From positions 11,049,127 to 11,113,126 of the forward strand of contig CM041092.1 in assembly GCA_023079485.1 (NCBI GenBank): a stretch of DNA of 64,000 nucleotides, written 5' to 3'. This stretch comes from Archilochus colubris. Taxonomy: Eukaryota; Chordata; Aves; Apodiformes; Trochilidae. Every line of letters begins with the position of its first letter. Position 1 is the first letter of the stretch. The position numbers were made by a program, and so were the translations under genes. The notes beneath the pieces were generated by a model. The model made no database searches. It was not told the DNA's origin and worked only from the letters and a program-made list of their open reading frames with translations. Shown piece by piece: positions 38,696 to 50,741 of this stretch.

Positions 38696-38776
38696 CTACA
38701 ACTCATCCTTCCTCTTCCCTACTCTTTCATGGTCTCTTTCTCTCAAGGTTCGCATGAAGGTGGTGAATCCAGACTC
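38696..38776 (-). CDS. PDIA5: PDIA5 last exon: C-terminal helix and KDEL
   Basis: Acceptor TCAAAACCAG ends at 38777. The exon encodes 26 residues, ESGFTTFMRTLRERDHERV then GKRKDEL, and the stop TAG at 38698-38696. The short exon has no useful ORF of its own and was found from its ending. Confidence 0.95.
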   Translation of the reverse strand, partial: ESGFTTFMRTLRERDHERVGKRKDEL

Positions 38777-41700
38777 CTGGTTTTGAAGAAAGAAAAATAT
38801 GGGTCACAGTATTACAAACAAACAAAAACCATGCATCAAGAACATTTTCAGCTTCTCTCTCCCATGACAGAATATAAACTATGGAAGAGTTACTGCTCCC
38901 ACACTACCTCATCATGCAGTGCTCTGATCCAGCACTGCTCTGCTGCAGAGGAGGAGGAAAATATCCACACAAGTGACACATTTCAAACTTTGAGAAGATA
39001 GGGCACAGAGAAAAAGGTCCCAAGACACACAGGATGAGGAGAAATCTGTGCCTAAAAATGGCATTGACATCTTTTGTCAAAAATGCTCAGAGATTTCCCA
39101 CATTTGTATGTTCCCTGTGGTATTTATTCAGAAAGGAGTTAATAGATCCTTTGTTGGCTATGCACACATTAGCCACTGTTTGTCATCCTTTAACAGTTTT
39201 GCTTATGATCTTCCTCCTTTCCACATATTCAGAGTTAATTGTTTTTCAAACTACTATCAAAATTATTGTCAAATAATTTCAAACCTGGATGCCTACATGC
39301 CAACCTATGTACTTCAACAACTTGTGATTTCTAATTTCTAAGGGTGTTGGATGCCAGCAGTTTCCCTTCCAAGGAAACCTCTGGACACAACTCACAGGTA
39401 TTTCAAAGGAGTACCTCTGTTTGAACTGTCTACTGGTACACAAACAGGATAGTTGTCTGGGCAAGTAACACTGTTCTTAGTCAATGTGACTGACCATCCA
39501 TTTTTACTTCATAGCAATCCCAAAGCAAACTAGTCAAAACTGGTGATAAAACAGGGGAGATGTAGAGAACAACAAACAGAGGTCAAAGTTTGACTTTAAA
39601 AAAACCACAAAAGAAAAAAAAAACCAAAAAGCCCAAAACCCAAAAAAACCCACTACAACTGGGAAGCTTTTGAGAAGGCTGAAGAAAAAAACCACTTTTC
39701 TAAAATCATTCGCTCTTCTTCCACTGAAAAAAATGAGGTGACAATCACTGACATCATTTGGAGACATATGGCAATCAACAGTCCCTATAAAAGGACCCCA
39801 ATTTTTGATGCTGAGTGTCCAGAAGTCATTTAAGTACACCTGAAACAGTGTCCTGACTTTTCCTTGTTCAGGGTGAAATCCCCTAAACTCTCCACTATGG
39901 AAATGTCATTCCCTTGGAGATGTGAAGGACCCCTTAAAGGCTGGGGGTCATAGTCAGTGCTGCAGTATGGGGTGGCAAGGAGCTGAGAGCTCCCACAGCA
40001 GCTGCCATCACCTCCCTTCTTCCCTGCCCATGTGAAATGATGGTACACGGGCTGAACCACAATGAACAGCTCATGGACACCTACAGATTTATAGTGTCAC
40101 AATCAGGAAAAGAAAGCAGGTCCCCTGGTGCCCACTGCTTTCTCCTGAGATTTCTTTTGCAAGGTAGGATGAGGTTGGCCAAGGTGGTTCACAAGGTGTT
40201 GTTACACCAATGAGAAGCACAATCCCTTGTTACTGAAACAGATGTATAAGCAGACCTGGAAACTCCACAGAAGGAACTGTGCTGAGCACTGCCTCCAGCT
40301 TTACTGTGATAGGAGATATCAAAACCTAGTTTGATGCTGTACAAGCAGAAGACCACAGGTCCCAGGAGAGGTGGAGGGGGAAATACAGTTGTCAGCTGCA
40401 ACAGAGACTGCAATGTTCCTGTCAGGTAATTTAATTCTACCCAAAAAAGGGTTGGCTGCATGCAAGGGATTAGGCAAGTCCACTTTCTAGTGTAGGAATA
40501 ATCATCTCCCAACTGCTGTGGCCTCAGAGCACTCCTGTCTTGCTAAATGCTTTTTATCAGCCACCACAGATTGCTTTCATATATCATTTCTGTAAGTATA
40601 GGCTAGAAATACAAAAACTGACTGAAAATTTACCTAATTTCTGACTACTGCACCCATCTTTACTTTTAAGAAAACATCCACAATTGGAACTAAACATGGT
40701 ATCCATAACAATGCCTGGATCAAGCACCCTAAGATGGTAATTACTGGGGTCCTAATGCTGGAGAAAAGTGGGATAAAAGCTCCATGCAGACTTCCCTAAG
40801 ATCCTGACTGACAAAGAACCTTAGAAAATATGGCTTTTTTCTTCATGCTTCTCTATAATTTAGTCAGCTGTAATAGCAGCAGTAACTTTCAGGCAAGGCT
40901 CTTATCAAAACCATTGGATGGCTTCAAGACCCCAAGTTTTTTCTTGCAGACTCAAGTGTGAATCACTGCTGAGGAACAACCTCCCTCTAAGAGGTTATGA
41001 CAAAGAATGCACACACCTAATTTGATTGCTCCCTCATTTTCAGGCACTCTACAACCACAGAAGGCATTAATGCTATTCCTGCCCCTTGTACTTATAACAC
41101 ATAACTAGCTGGACACAGCAGGACAAAAGACTGAAACTTCAGCCCATGAAGTAGATGGCACAATTGGCCTTTCCATCCTGAGAACCAGGAGCCAATCTGA
41201 TTCAGGAAGAATGAGATATTTAGTTTCCCACAGTCTCAAAAGGGCAGCTTTGTCCCTGCTATAAAACCAATGGTCTGTCACCATCTGGCAGACCCATGAC
41301 ACGTTTGCAGTATGTGCACAATCCAGATCCAGAACTGACAAGAATAAGTTCTGCATTTTCTGGCATTTCTGCTCCTAGCAGCAGCCCATGCAATAAACAA
41401 ACCCTTTGCTCACACTCAGTCCAAATTCACTTGTAGACTTCAGCTTCAAGATTAAAATATACAACAAAGTATTAGCAAATCTACTCCTTTTCCTCTTCTT
41501 GTTCTTAAAATAGACCAAGTACATTCCTAATGCAGATATGCACAGGAGTGTGGTACACTCATCCATGTAAGATAAGAACAGAAGCAGTTAAATGTCCTTC
41601 CAGCATGATAGAAATGTACCCTGCCACTTTTATTTGCAGAGACCTTCTTCCCTCTATCAGGTGATTTCTCTTGCTCTCACTTACCCCTCTCTCTCCAGTA

Positions 41701-44700
41701 TATTTTTCCACAAATTTCCCATAGTTGTAATAGTTGAAGGTGGGGTAGCCATCCACCCCCTCCTGCTTACACAGGTCGTGGTTCTGTTCTTTGGCACAGT
41801 CCACTGCAGCGTAGGCAATCTGAAATGCAAGAGATCAGCATGAGGCAGGAGAAGACAAAGCAAGACTCCTCTTCATGGTTATGTTGCTGCAGCTTAGACT
41901 TAACACACAGAAAGACTCAAGTCTTCTGCCAAAAATGTAACATCTTTTCTGATGGCTTAGCTGTGGAGGAAGATGAGAGAGTGACCACCAGGTCAAGCCA
42001 CATGAGTGGAAAAGCAGAAGCCTGCTCCTTCCTGATGCAATGCTGTGCTGCTTGCACAGCACCTGGGGAATGCAGCTGCCAAATGTGTTGAGCTCAAAGA
42101 GCAGAAAATCACCTTCCCAGCCTCCCCACTGAGCACTGTATTAGATTCCAAATGGGACATCCAGAGGCTGCCTTAGTGAAACCACAATGAAATCCAAGCA
42201 TGGTAGTCACAGCTCTGTCCCACTGCAATAGTTTTCCTGCACTTTGGTTTGAAGCAGTGACCAGAGAGACAGGATGTCTTTGATACCTGTAACAAGCCGC
42301 CTAACCCAACCTCCTCCCTGTGCCATGGCTGATGCTCAGAGAAGTTACCTCTTCTGTTCTTGGACAAACATGACTGGTTATGCAGGCTATTAATAGATTA
42401 ATGATTTCTACCCCAAATAGCTTTTGTAAACTCCGTTCAGTTCTCCCAAGGTCAAACAGAGATAGGTGAGAGGCCAGAGTGTCATCTGCTTAGTAGTGCA
42501 AACCGAGCAGAAAGTTTCTTGCTTGCACACTCAGCCTTGGCTTATGTTTCCTTTTCTGTCTTTTTTCAGCCTATCCTTTAAGGGAGGGACAGTGTGTTAA
42601 GTGTACCAAAGGGGACTTTAGTTCCTTTTGGAACCTCTAGATGCTACTGTCACACAAACAAACGTTGAGCAGGAAACCCTGCCCTGCTCTCAGACCACTG
42701 GCAGCAGAGCAACACCCTCCACCCCTGCCTGCTTCAGCACAGGCGGAGCCAGGGAGAGCAACCTCACAGCCACCATGCATCAGCTCCAGCTAACCCTGCT
42801 TTAGAGCATCTTTCACTTGAAATCTGAATCTGTGAAGTACTGAGGAAGGGCTGCACTTAACATTTCTGATGTTGAAACAAAATGCAATTCATAGGCTTCT
42901 ACTTAGAGCAACTGGGCCCCCCTGCCTGCTGCGGCGAGCGGCAGTGTTGGCTCTGACCACGCACTGCTGCTTTGGCAGATTTGCCTCCATAGCCCCCTTA
43001 CATCCTTTGCTGAAGAGCAAGTAGGTCTAAGTACAAGCTATGGAAAAGCCCTAACAAATTACAGAAATTATTTTTTGCAACTGTAGGTTACAATTTATCA
43101 AGTGCTAATGTCATAGGAGTCACATCTGAACTTGAAACTTCCGTTCCGCAAGTCTGTTTCAAACAAACTGATCAAAATATCTTTTGCTTGCATGACTTAA
43201 GGGTTGCAGTTGAACTGTCAATTAAAAGATCGCTTAATATTCCACAATGCTCTCCAGTTTCATGGTGACACTGTCAAAATGAGAAAACCTGATCCCATTA
43301 TCCTAGCAGTAATTAAAGAGATTGGCAAAGCCAACTTCAGTTAATTTGCCTGTTTTGTTTTGGCTTTGAAAACCTGACAAGCCAATACTCAGTAAGATCT
43401 TACTTGCTTCTATCTTCAAATGGAAAGCACTATATAAAGTGAGCAGTGTTCTTACCTTAAATACTCTGTTTTCCCATTTTAAACATTAATAAGCCTATTA
43501 GAGGAACAGGACTCTTGAGAGCTGTTAAAAACACGTATGATCACACTTTGTTTTTTTCCTTTTCTAAACAGAAGGCTCCTACTAATTCAGGGGCAGTGAA
43601 AATGAAAGGTTAGGAATAATACACTGCAAGAAGTATTTATGCCTTCCTGACCTTAGCAGCCAGCCAAAACTTAGAGCCCAGTTGGCTACTTCTGTGTAAA
43701 GGAAATCTTACAAAGGAGACAACCACTTATTTCATTTCACAGTCCTGGCTTCCTGAAAACAGGAAGAAAAAATAAACCCAGTTTTTTCTCACTGCTCTAA
43801 ATATCACATAGGAGAGATGACAGCAAGAAAAAGGGGAAGGTATATGCACTCATCCAGACCTTAGTAGCTGGTATGAGGCATGAAACTGTTGTAACTGATG
43901 ACGTTTTTAGTGTCTTGGAAATTAGGAGAACTTGGTTTTAATATATTAAAAGGAAGGGAAGACCTCTTTATCTGTACCTCTCTGGAAACATCTAGACTGG
44001 CTTTGGTTGGAGCAAGGAACCCTGCTTCACTTACAAAAGGCTTCTGTGAGAATGGGCCCCAGTGAGGAGAGGGCATGGTGGAAAAGCACAATGCTATAAG
44101 CCAGAGTTAACCTTGTTCAGCACATCTTTATCTGTTGCCTCCAAACAGATGACTGCTAAGCTATGAGGAGGTGATTTCTGAAAGAAATGTTTACTAGTCT
44201 GCTTGAGATACAGCTCTCCTCCACAGCACACAGAAATCTCTGCTGGTCCATCTGTGCCTGCTGAAATAATGCAAGAAAAGATCCCTATCTAAGCCTTGCT
44301 GCAACAGTCACATTAGCCTAATGCCAGGCCTAATCTAACAGGTCTAATGGCAAGGGACCCAGACATCCAGAGTAGTGTTTGGAGGACATGTCCATGGTCT
44401 GTCTTTCTCTGAAATGGTCCTGATACAACCCAGACTCTTCACTGCTCCTGGCATAACATCATTTTGACCCCAGGTCTTCAGAACATACATTCCCATTTAG
44501 TTATTTTTACAGCCAGTGAAAGAAGAGAAATGAAAATATTCAAAAACCTTGTAATTCATACAGACCTGAGCAAAATTTCATAGAGAGACATCTAATTCCC
44601 AAGACTGTATCAGAGCCTGAATTCCAAATGCCTGCTGCCAACAGTAGCTGAGTAAGAGTACTTAGGAGAGATTGAGTGATTACTTTAGAGTGGAAACGTT

Positions 44701-47700
44701 AAGGCAGCCTAAATATAGAGGTTGCTACCATCTCTATGCACTCATTACCATAGCATCACAGTCCTAATTGCCTTGCCTGTCTCACAACGGAAGAGCAAAT
44801 ATAGCACATTGCAAGGAAAGAAAAATAATGCTGAAAAACACTTACAGAAAAACATACATCTGGACTGTGGACCAATTCCAGCCTTAGCTCTATCAACTTC
44901 AAGCAGCTGAACTCTGAGATGTACCAGGATTTCAGCAAACAGCACCAATGCTCTTCGCTTCATTACATTTGTGTTTTCATGGACTGTGAATATTAAGCTC
45001 CATTTCTGGCAAAAGAGTCTCCTACAGCAGTTTTCAGTTATGGTGAATTACTTCACAACTATATTGAAAGGCTTCAGTACATAAAAATATGTACATTTTA
45101 TGTACATTGTGTACATAACACAAAAATAAAGGCTTGCTTGAGTCCTGGTTCAAGTGAGCAGGGAGGTTTTCCTCTCATTCTCAGTCTACTTAGCAGTGAT
45201 CTGTTTTTCTGCATTGCTAAAAAGAAACTGAGTCAGGGAAAAAAAAAAACTAAAAAGCCTCTACCAAAATGTAGTTAAATGCTTCTGGAGAATATTATCC
45301 TCAGAAACAATCTTTGTATTCAGCTACCAGCAACAAGTAACATGGAAGTTCATTGGAAAGCATTTGTTAGAAAGACCTCTATGCTTTGCTTGAAAAACAC
45401 AAACTTTATTCAACCAGAAGGTTTAAACAGATTAAGCACAGATGTCTCTGATATGTTTCCAGGAGCCAACATCACCTCTCATAAATTCACTTTCAAAATC
45501 TGAGAGCAAGAGACTCTCCTAATGCTGGTGTAAGACATGTATGTGTTTGTGTTATGGAAAAAGACAGCCTAACAGCTTTCAGAAGACAAGATTGATTTTA
45601 TGGAGATCTTAATTGTTAGGCCTAAAACTTAATTTCTTGTTATTTCCTAAATTTCTTCTAACCAGAAGGAAAAAAATCCACTAAAAAACATTTCAGGAAG
45701 AAAAAACCCTAAGTGTTATATCTGCACTGCTGATATTGACAATACATCATTATTTACAAGTTCCTTCTCAGAGGCAATGCCATTCAGGTTTATCACCAGC
45801 CTGTTCAGTAGCTGTAGCAGTAACAGAACAGTTATCAAATGAAAAGACAGTCATTCAGAGACTGTGGACTCCAGACGAAGCCTTGGAGCTTTCTTAATGT
45901 TATTCATAGTTCCACACAATTGGTATGTAGCTTATAATTAATAATATGAGGTTAGTATGCATAATATTAAAAAAAAATTAATCAGGTTAGTATGCATTTC
46001 TCCTTTATTCCATAGTCCGTACAGTTTAAACACAACTCTAGCAACATCTGGGGCTCAAAAATGCCTTTATCTGAAAAGGGAAGTCTCACAGCAATGTTTC
46101 ATGTTTTCACTGAAGAAGTGTGAGCTTAACTACAGAGTTGCAAACTTAACTCCACATGGTGTTGGAGTGTGAACTATGCATAACCAGCTCTGAAGAGCTC
46201 TTTAAAAAAGGATATTGAACATGGTATATTGTTCAGATGAAGTGGTCTGATCATGAACACCAAGCTGTTGCAAAAATTGTAATGTTTCATTTAAGTGTTT
46301 AAACAGAAATGGAGCTATGCTGAAAATGTAACCACTGATCTCCGTGTGCCTGAACTGGTACAGAAGGATGGTACCTTCTTGTTTTTACTGAGTAACTGTT
46401 AGAAGGAAAGAGAAGTACTACAGTATCATCAAATCATATATTAAGAATCACAGATCCCTTCTGACAGAATTACGAAACAACTTTTTGCTCTATAAGGATC
46501 TTGCAGGTAAGGAACACAATGACATCCACTGGTTCAAATAGACTTGTAAAAATCTGAAAGTGGGATTCCTTGACCTTCCCAGGTAACTCCTACTTTCTAT
46601 TCTTAAATAACTTTAATTTTGTCTCCTGGTTACCATATGATGATATAGTGAAAATATCCCTTGCAATCCTACTTGCTCTCCTGTTAAAATATGTACTGCC
46701 ACACACTGGTTTATTGATTCAAGGAAATAAATCTCTGCTGGGGTTAATATTGACTTTTGTTATGAAAATGGAAATGAATAACTAACTGAATATTGATTTC
46801 TGGGAGGGATGATATATGATAAGCTTTAAAAAAAAAAAGTAAAATTGCAACATGGAAAAGAATGCTTCCAAGCAACATTTTTAAAGTATAGTCAATGCCA
46901 GATCACAATTACCTGAGTATTAGAAAAAAAGTCTGTTGTTGCCAAGTGTCTTAAAAGCACCTACGAGTAAGACTTGCATTCTTCTCTATGATTATTCCAT
47001 AGGTTTCTATTTATATTAATTGTTCTGCATCCAAGTGGCAGTTATGAGCTGGCCTGCTGAAGCTTGTTGCAATTCAGCTACTGTTCTCAATGTGAAAGGC
47101 CTTGCAAATGGAAGATTCATTATTAGTTGCCCTGATGTGCCATAGCAGCATTACCATAGCTGCAATTCATCAGCTGCTCTCAAAGCAGGCCTATTTGCAA
47201 AGGGAAGACTCATTAGTAGGCACCATGATGTACTGAGCTAACATCACCATATTTAATGAGTCCAATTAAAGAGAAATCCAACACATGCTTTTTAAACAAA
47301 CAAGGATCGAATTCTTGGCCAAACTAAAATATTAGCTCATTTGGATAACTCTGTACAGTGATTTGGTTGGTATAATGATTTTAAACCATGGTTCACGATA
47401 CACACTGGGGACTCAGGAGTTTCACTGCTGTCTTGTAGCCCCACACGAGCACCTCAAGTCACCCCAGTACCTGCACCCTTTCCAGCAATCTCTGCCACAG
47501 CTGTTCCTGTACAAATTCAGCAGAACCCAGTTGCAGTGCTCTGATATGGGTCAGTGCACTTGAACAGGAACAGTCTTCTGTGAAAATGGAGGGGATTGGT
47601 CAAACAGCCTCCCCTTTGGAAGAGTTCCAGAGATTTGTTACTGATTGGCCATGAGGAGTCCAGAGCTATAGCAAGTGGCCTTCAGCAAATCCAAGCTTGA

Positions 47701-50700
47701 GCATCACAAATCATTTCCTTCAAGCTGAACTTAACAATCCGTCTAAAGGCAGAATGCAGATTTTTAAAAAAGATTTAGCTGGTGTCCTTTTCAAGAGTTT
47801 CAGGAGTAGTCAGTGAACATGCCATCCTGCTCTTCAATCTGTTCAGCAAAGTGACAAGCCTCACATTTGCATTTTCTGACACACGCTGGGCACTGCCAAA
47901 ACTCAGCCACGGAGCCAAAGGCTTTCCCCTGGCAGCTCTATGCAAAGACCACAGCGCCCCAAGGCAAGAATGCTTCAGATGGCTTTTTTTTTTTTCCTTA
48001 TTAAATAAAGGAAAACAATATGCTAATTGTTTCCCTGGACTAGGCTCTCCACTGACCTGTTCTCACTGGCACTGAATTTCTCAAGGTATATAGAAAGACA
48101 CAGAGGCTCTGGTTTCTGGGTAACACCCAGGTCCGTATTTTGCAGTAGCCACACAACTGCCCCAGGTAAGCAAGGAGGCTCAGAATTCCTGCTCAAAGCA
48201 CCAGCACTGATGTGGCCAACAGGAACTGACATTTGGGGCAAATATTCCAAGAAGAGTATTTAAACTCCAACTCCAGCAGCACAGATGATGAAAAAGCACA
48301 CAGCATTACACACAGCCCCAGGGGAAGGGGAGGCTTCTGCCCCAAAACTATCCCCCTGCAATGAAACTGCAGAACCAAAGACACATATTTAACAGCTTTA
48401 AACTTTGCTCATATTCAAAATAACAAAGTAAAGACTCAAAGTCTCCCAAAGGATACCTTTTATGATACCATCTATAACCAGTTCAAGACTGGAATGTTTT
48501 TTTGTTGTTCTTTGGCTTCTACAGAATTAAATGTTTAATCAAAGGACCACCCCTGTTGAAAAGAAGACACGGTTTAAATGCTACCATACTCTGCTAAAGT
48601 GAAAAAATACTTTCTTCAGGGGTAAAAAAGACACCACCATAGACCAAAATGAAAATTAGTGATTTTTTCCCTGTTTTCAAAAAAGAAAAAAATATCTGTT
48701 TCCTCTTAAGCATTAATTTTACAGAAGCTTGCAACCCTATATAACTGCAAATTAGCAAAATTTGAAGGCTCACCTCTGTTTGAAACATGGGAATATGCCC
48801 AGTGCTGCCTCATGGGAACTGCCATGTGCCATTCTGAAGTCTTATACAGATTTATTTTCTTTTCACAAGGCCACAAAGTGGCAGCAAGAAGCACCTTGGC
48901 AGATTATGGCTGTACACAATTAAACAGGGCTCTCCAGATAATCAATCCCTGGCACTTTCATAAGTCATTGGGGTGGAATAACATTGTTTTCCCTAACTGT
49001 ACACACCTCTCTGAAACTATACCAGCCTTAATATTCCCAACTGGCTCTCTTGTTCCATCTCATTACATTTTATACCTTCCTACTCCAGCCTTAAACTGAA
49101 GTCAGGAGTCACAACCGTCAATCACTGCTCAGCTCTTGGAGTCTTGTCATAACCTGCAGTCTGAACCAAAAGCTTCACACGCCTGCATTTACCAGCACCA
49201 CCATGTCCAATAAACTGTGCCCTGATTCAGGTTGCTTGTTAATGCATCCTGGGGCTCTAATAAGCAAGTTTCACATTGTTTGGTACATTTGCTTCACCTC
49301 CTCTGACTGAAATTTTAATGAGTTCAGGAAAGAGAGGCTTCATTGGGAACTACCAGAAAACTGGAAAACAAGGATACTTCCTCAGAGATTTGGGAAACAA
49401 ACATGTATCCAAAGGGCAGTCAAGCAGACAAATTTACAATCGTAAGAGAACTGAAAGCTGCACACTTCTAAATGGTCTGTGTGCCAGAGGGCATAAGCCA
49501 TGGACTTCTAATTTTATGCAATCAGCTAGACCAGAATGATTTGTTTCTTGTCAATCTGATGCACCTTCTGTGAGTTACAGAAAATATGATAGGACAAGAA
49601 CAAAAAACAGGACAAATTCTTCTGTTGTGTATGTAGCAGGCATACCAATAAGGATGTAATTGTTACAAAATTACTTCTTCAGTTAGAACAGAATATGGAA
49701 TAGAATAGGCTATTTCAATTGGAAAGGACCAAGAACAACCATCTATAGTCCAGCTGCCTGACCAGTTCAGGGCTGGTGAAAAGTTAAAGTATGGTATTAA
49801 GGGCATTGTCCTTAACAACTGATGTCCAGTCAAAACCTCCCCAGACACAGCTTTGAAGCATTCTCATGAGTCTTGTCACCAGACCCCAGGAGAACAGCAT
49901 CTCCCTCTTTCCGCTTCACCTGCCCAGGAAGCTGTGGAGACCACTTTATTAAATTGCCAGCACTTTTCTGTCCTGCAACTAGACACAAAGCAATAGTGAA
50001 GTTGAACCAAATTCAAAGATCAGAATGAAATACTGGTCACTCAAGGATAATACAGAGGTTTCTATCTAGTTATCTGGTTAAATCCAGTGGGCTCAGGTTG
50101 TTGTTTTTTTTTTTAATACCAGATACACACTCAGTTGAAATGATTCAGCTGATACAAGGAAATTAACTGGTGCACTTCAACTACCAGAAGCATTTTCAAG
50201 CATGAGGGTCCTAGAAGGGCCCAACATTCTGGACTCAAGGCAGTCAAGCTACAGAAATATATTTATGCCATGCAAGCAAAGATTAGTTATGTGATTCAGG
50301 TCTTCAGGACTGTCACAAAACATGCATCCCAACATCTGAAAAAAGTTGAAGGGGAATGGAGATGATGTAAATTATTTTTTATCAGTCTCTTAGTGAGAAA
50401 GAATGTTTCACTTCATACAAAAGAATTCTTAAAGAAAGATTTAAACAGAAAAGACATCAAAATATAAAAACAGAGTAGGTTAAAAGTGTAACTCAGATTG
50501 ACCAAGAAAGATACAAGCCCTAAGATGTAGGTACATTTCTCTTGGTATAACAGCAGTTTTATTCAGAAGGCTATCAGCTTTATCAATAAGTATTTAATAT
50601 TTATCAATATTAAATTTCAAGTGGTGGAAAACATTCTTAAGTATTTCAGAAACAATTGAGATCAAGTTACCTTCCGATCTTCTTTAAAGACTTCAGCAGC

Positions 50701-50741
50701 AGTTGTAAAATGTGGAATGGCATTTTTACAGTGGGGACACC
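38696..50741 (-). CDS. PDIA5: PDIA5, protein disulfide-isomerase A5, last three coding exons (5' part outside window)
   Basis: Minus-strand exons 50741-50671, 41819-41685 and 38776-38696 join in frame into the last 94 residues. They begin just after the Trp of the last active site (the Trp codon is split across the intron, T/GG) and read CPHCKNAIPHFTTAAEVFK, then AVDCAKEQNHDLC, GYPTFNYYNYGKFVEKY and DHERVGKRKDEL. CPHC is the redox motif of the last thioredoxin-like domain, and the Pro in GYPTF is the conserved cis-proline. The C-terminal KDEL is an ER-retrieval signal. Human PDIA5 is about 519 residues, so most of the gene lies right of 64000. Family role: an ER-lumen thiol-disulfide oxidoreductase. 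CPHC with this spacing and the DHER..GK..EL tail separate it from PDIA3, PDIA4 and PDIA6. Confidence 0.96.
38777..41684 (-). other. PDIA5: PDIA5 last intron
   Basis: A GT/AG phase-0 intron of 2908 bases. It contains an A/C-rich simple stretch at about 39597-39652. No further exon was recognised. Confidence 0.9.
39597..39652. repeat. A-rich low-complexity stretch
   Basis: Runs of A broken by CC and single G, inside the last PDIA5 intron. Confidence 0.75.
41685..41819 (-). CDS. PDIA5: PDIA5 penultimate exon: central thioredoxin fold with cis-proline
   Basis: Acceptor TTGCATTTCAG ends at 41820; donor GGG|GTAAGT at 41684-41683. It has 135 bases, phase 0 at both ends, and encodes 45 residues from IAYAAVDCAKEQNHDLC through QEGVDGYPTF to FVEKYTGERG. 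It aligns without gaps to human PDIA5 as I recall it. Confidence 0.96.
45950..45997. repeat. 13-base direct repeat, 35 bases apart
   Basis: GGTTAGTATGCAT occurs at 45950 and again at 45985, flanking an A-rich spacer. It could be local slippage or a small target-site-like duplication. Confidence 0.8.
47067..47252. repeat. Diverged tandem duplication, about 93-base unit, two copies
   Basis: The first copy contains GCAATTCAGCT, TTGCAAATGGAAGATTCATT, TTAGTTGCC, TGATGTGC and ATTACCAT. The second contains GCAATTCATCAGCT, TTTGCAAAGGGAAGACTCA, TTAGTAGGC, TGATGTAC and ATCACCAT, in the same order at a constant offset of about 93 bases. The copies differ at many positions, so the event is old. Confidence 0.8.
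49685..49950 (-). mobile_element. CR1 LINE fragment, minus orientation
   Basis: It reads as the complement of a CR1 3' region: GGAAAGGACC, CATCTATAGTCCAGCTGCC, TGACCAGTTCAGGGCTG, AAAAGTTAAAG, AAGGGCATTGTCC, ATGTCCAGTC, CCCCAGACACAGCTTTGAA and CAGGAAGCTGTGGAGA. About 265 bases, with an internal deletion, in a PDIA5 intron. Confidence 0.75.
50671..50741 (-). CDS. PDIA5: PDIA5 exon with CPHC active site
   Basis: Acceptor TGTTTCAAACAG ends at 50742; donor AAG|GTAACT at 50670-50669. Two bases complete the Trp codon, followed by 23 residues from CPHCKNAIPHF to VFKEDRK. Both active-site cysteines are intact. Confidence 0.95.

Larger units (their letters stand above)
41820..50670 (-). other. PDIA5: PDIA5 penultimate intron
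   Basis: A GT/AG phase-0 intron of 8851 bases. It holds a 13-base direct repeat at 45950-45962 and 45985-45997, a diverged 93-base tandem duplication at about 47067-47252, and a CR1 fragment at about 49685-49950. No nested gene was recognised. Confidence 0.9.

Noticed and set aside
41559..41804. 81-codon minus frame containing the PDIA5 exon plus extra residues
   Set aside because: The extra residues after TGERG are read-through into the intron past a strong GTAAGT donor.
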